In this document: in pieces, positions 32,255-33,620 of the stretch
Numbering within the stretch: position 1 is the stretch's first letter
Layout of the letters: every line of letters begins with the position of its first letter
Source of the DNA: Bacteroidales bacterium
GTDB taxonomy: Bacteria; Bacteroidota; Bacteroidia; Bacteroidales; F082
DNA: 33,620 nt
Direction: 5' to 3'
Assembly (NCBI GenBank): GCA_017538795.1
Contig: JAFYIE010000120.1
Coordinates: forward strand, 1-33,620
The notes under the pieces: generated by a model
The model's input: the letters and a program-made list of their open reading frames with translations, nothing else
What the model was told of the DNA's origin: nothing
Database searches by the model: none
Program-made: the position numbers and the translations under genes

Positions 32255-33436
32255 ATGGAAAAATTCTTCGAAAAACTCGATTCGGCACTTAAAAACGGCT
32301 CTATTGTCAAGATGACATTGTCAAAACCTGTGGCAAAAAACAATGATCTGCGAAATATCTATGTAAAGCCTATCTTGTTGAAAGACAATAAGATGTATCA
32401 GTTTACCTATCGTTATGAGCGCCGTGACGAGACGAAGAATTTCGATGCCAATCAGACAATGGAGCAGGTGAGGAGCCTGGTTCCGACTGACTTTCAAAAC
32501 GTGTCGCTTTTTACCTTGACAGAAGACGTGACGCTGCTTGTCAGCAAGAAAGGCAAGCCCACGCTGATGTGCAAAGCCGTGAAGGAACAGCGCGAGCAGG
32601 ACATGAGTCACGACCACGAGAAACAGCGCCTGATTGATTCGTCGAATCCTTGGTGGAACCTTCTTGGACTGACATCGCGCGATGGCAAGGTCCTCGCCGA
32701 CATGCAGCATAAGTTCAAGCAGATCTGCAAATACGTCGAAATTGTTGACGGCGTTATGCGTCAGACAAAATTTGATGACGAAATCCATATTGCCGACATG
32801 GGGGCAGGGAAGGGCTATCTGACGTTCGCATTGTATGAATATCTGACCACGCATTACGACAAGAAAATCGTGATGGAAGGCGTTGAGATTCGTAAGGATT
32901 TGGTCTTGAAAATCAATGATATAATTGAAAAATGTAAAGACGCACGGCCGTGCGTCTCAACAATACGTTTCGTGGAAAATTCCATTGAAGATTACAAACC
33001 ATCAAATCTTGACGTGTTAATCGCCCTCCATGCCTGCGACACTGCCACCGACGACGCTATATTAAAAGGTATCCGTAACAACGCCAAATTGATTATCTGT
33101 GCGCCGTGCTGCCATAAGCAGATTCGTCGCGAGATGGAAAAATCGGGCAAGACCGATGCGATTACAAAATATGGTATCTTCCTTGAGCGTCAGGCTGTTA
33201 TGATTACCGATGCAGTTCGCGCCCTTATCCTTGAATATTGTGGCTACAAAACCCAAGTTATGGAGTTCATCGAAATCGACAACACCCCTAAAAATGTGCT
33301 TCTTGTCGGTAGAAAGAGTGACAAACCTGTTGATAAAGAAGCGGTTACAAAGCAGATTGATGGTTTATTGAAGCAGTATGGCATTGAAGAACATTATCTT
33401 TGGAAAAATCTATGGAAAAATTGTCGCGCGTATTAA
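32255..33436 (+). CDS. SAM-dependent methyltransferase (Methyltransf_32-like)
   Basis: Predicted class I methyltransferase of 393 residues. The C-terminal domain starts near residue 175: the SAM-binding motif IADMGAGKGYLTFALYEYL is at 179-197, the acidic strand end EGVEIR at 208-213, and VLIALHACDTATDDAI and ICAPCCHKQIRREM follow. The ALHACDTATD and PCCHK pattern is typical of the Methyltransf_32 family (related to GSTCD), some of which act on RNA; the substrate here is unknown. The N-terminal 130 residues form a separate domain, perhaps for substrate binding. Residues 227-236 ([10 protein letters not shown]) are encoded by the same palindromic repeat as in pyrK and sit in a variable part between the SAM-binding strands. 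A short leader follows the promoter box. Confidence 0.85.
   Translation: MEKFFEKLDSALKNGSIVKMTLSKPVAKNNDLRNIYVKPILLKDNKMYQFTYRYERRDETKNFDANQTMEQVRSLVPTDFQNVSLFTLTEDVTLLVSKKGKPTLMCKAVKEQREQDMSHDHEKQRLIDSSNPWWNLLGLTSRDGKVLADMQHKFKQICKYVEIVDGVMRQTKFDDEIHIADMGAGKGYLTFALYEYLTTHYDKKIVMEGVEIRKDLVLKINDIIEKCKDARPCVSTIRFVENSIEDYKPSNLDVLIALHACDTATDDAILKGIRNNAKLIICAPCCHKQIRREMEKSGKTDAITKYGIFLERQAVMITDAVRALILEYCGYKTQVMEFIEIDNTPKNVLLVGRKSDKPVDKEAVTKQIDGLLKQYGIEEHYLWKNLWKNCRAY
32933..32962. repeat. Palindromic repeat inside the methyltransferase gene
   Basis: Contains a perfect 20-base palindrome at 32938-32957 (AGACGCACGG and its complement), with flanks TGTAA on the left and CAACA on the right. It is the best-preserved copy of the element also seen in pyrK and, diverged, in murB. 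It encodes [10 protein letters not shown]. Confidence 0.88.
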
Positions 33437-33453
33437 AATAAAGCGTAACTTTG
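33421..33453 (+). promoter_or_regulatory. Promoter of ilvE
   Basis: The -7 box TAACTTTG is at 33446-33453. A TTG at 33421-33423, inside the end of the methyltransferase gene, gives a 22-base spacer. The leader would be about 40 bases. Confidence 0.55.
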
Positions 33454-33499
33454 CAATCCAAGAAAACGACAAAAATATAAACATTAAATAAAAAATATC

Positions 33500-33620
33500 A
33501 TGCAAAACATCGATTGGGGATCACTCCCATTTGGTTACTACCCAACAAATTACAACATCCGCTGCTACTACAGAAACGGCGAATGGGGCGAGTTAGAGTA
33601 CAGCTCAGAAACAACTATCA
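33500..33620 (+). CDS. ilvE: Branched-chain amino acid aminotransferase, N-terminal fragment
   Basis: The window ends after 40 codons. The translation begins MQNIDWGSLPFGYYPTNYN and continues with IRCYYRNGEWGELEYSS, the usual opening of Bacteroidota branched-chain aminotransferases (NIDWxxLPFGYxxTxYNxRxxxRxGxWG). The enzyme is a PLP-dependent transaminase for the last step of valine, leucine and isoleucine synthesis. The PLP lysine and the rest of the fold lie beyond the window, so the call rests on the N-terminus alone. Confidence 0.8.
   Translation, partial: MQNIDWGSLPFGYYPTNYNIRCYYRNGEWGELEYSSETTI

Overview
The window is a stretch of chromosome from a member of the Bacteroidota, most likely an uncultured Bacteroidales. 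The evidence is the repeated TAnnTTTG promoter box, the near absence of Shine-Dalgarno sequences, a protein with a type IX secretion tail, a DUF5606 protein, a tmRNA tag ending in YALAA, and Bacteroidales-like UvrA, HtpG and IlvE sequences. It is mostly housekeeping DNA. No phage, insertion sequence, CRISPR array or defence island was found. The unusual content is small repeats, several of them inside genes.

Layout. 1-295 (minus) is the 5' part of the tmRNA gene ssrA, cut by the window edge. 353-2205 (minus) is a LOG-family hydrolase followed by a sigma-54-type response regulator that lacks a DNA-binding domain. 2421-2679 holds tRNA-Gly(CCC), tRNA-Val(TAC) and a bidirectional terminator. 2687-4567 (minus) is a secreted type IX cargo protein. 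4730-9840 (minus) is rsmG, a periplasmic M16 peptidase and an MFS transporter. 9962-10951 (plus) is a LysM glucosaminidase that converges on a minus-strand run of lpd, a lytic transglycosylase and uvrA (10943-16204). 16383-22540 (plus) carries a lipocalin-like gene, purB, an MsbA-type ABC exporter, a DUF5606 gene, and pyrK-pyrD. murB (minus, 22533-23621) converges on pyrD. Two overlapping glycosyltransferases (23707-25933, plus) converge on an ftsE-like ATPase (minus). A TonB-dependent receptor (26668-28536, plus) diverges from ftsE and converges on htpG-lemA-TPM (minus, 28543-31850). A 404-base gap (31851-32254) is filled mostly by a dispersed-repeat-like element. A methyltransferase (32255-33436) and the start of ilvE (33500 onward) close the window.

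How the genes fit together. Cell-wall work is shared by MurB (precursor synthesis), the LysM glucosaminidase and the lytic transglycosylase (remodelling). PyrK and PyrD form the two-subunit NAD-linked dihydroorotate dehydrogenase, and PurB serves purine synthesis. LemA and the TPM protein are a common membrane pair, here behind the chaperone HtpG. tmRNA and HtpG are quality-control functions.

The most interesting signal is repeat material inside coding sequence. A GC-rich palindrome lies in pyrK and in the methyltransferase gene in the same reading frame, so both proteins carry the identical peptide [11 protein letters not shown] diverged copy lies in murB in the same frame (CRDAIRV). murB also holds a heptanucleotide tandem repeat and a 38-base repeat-like segment, which together seem to explain why the protein is longer than usual. 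Heptanucleotide arrays also form a large hairpin between two genes at 4636-4728.
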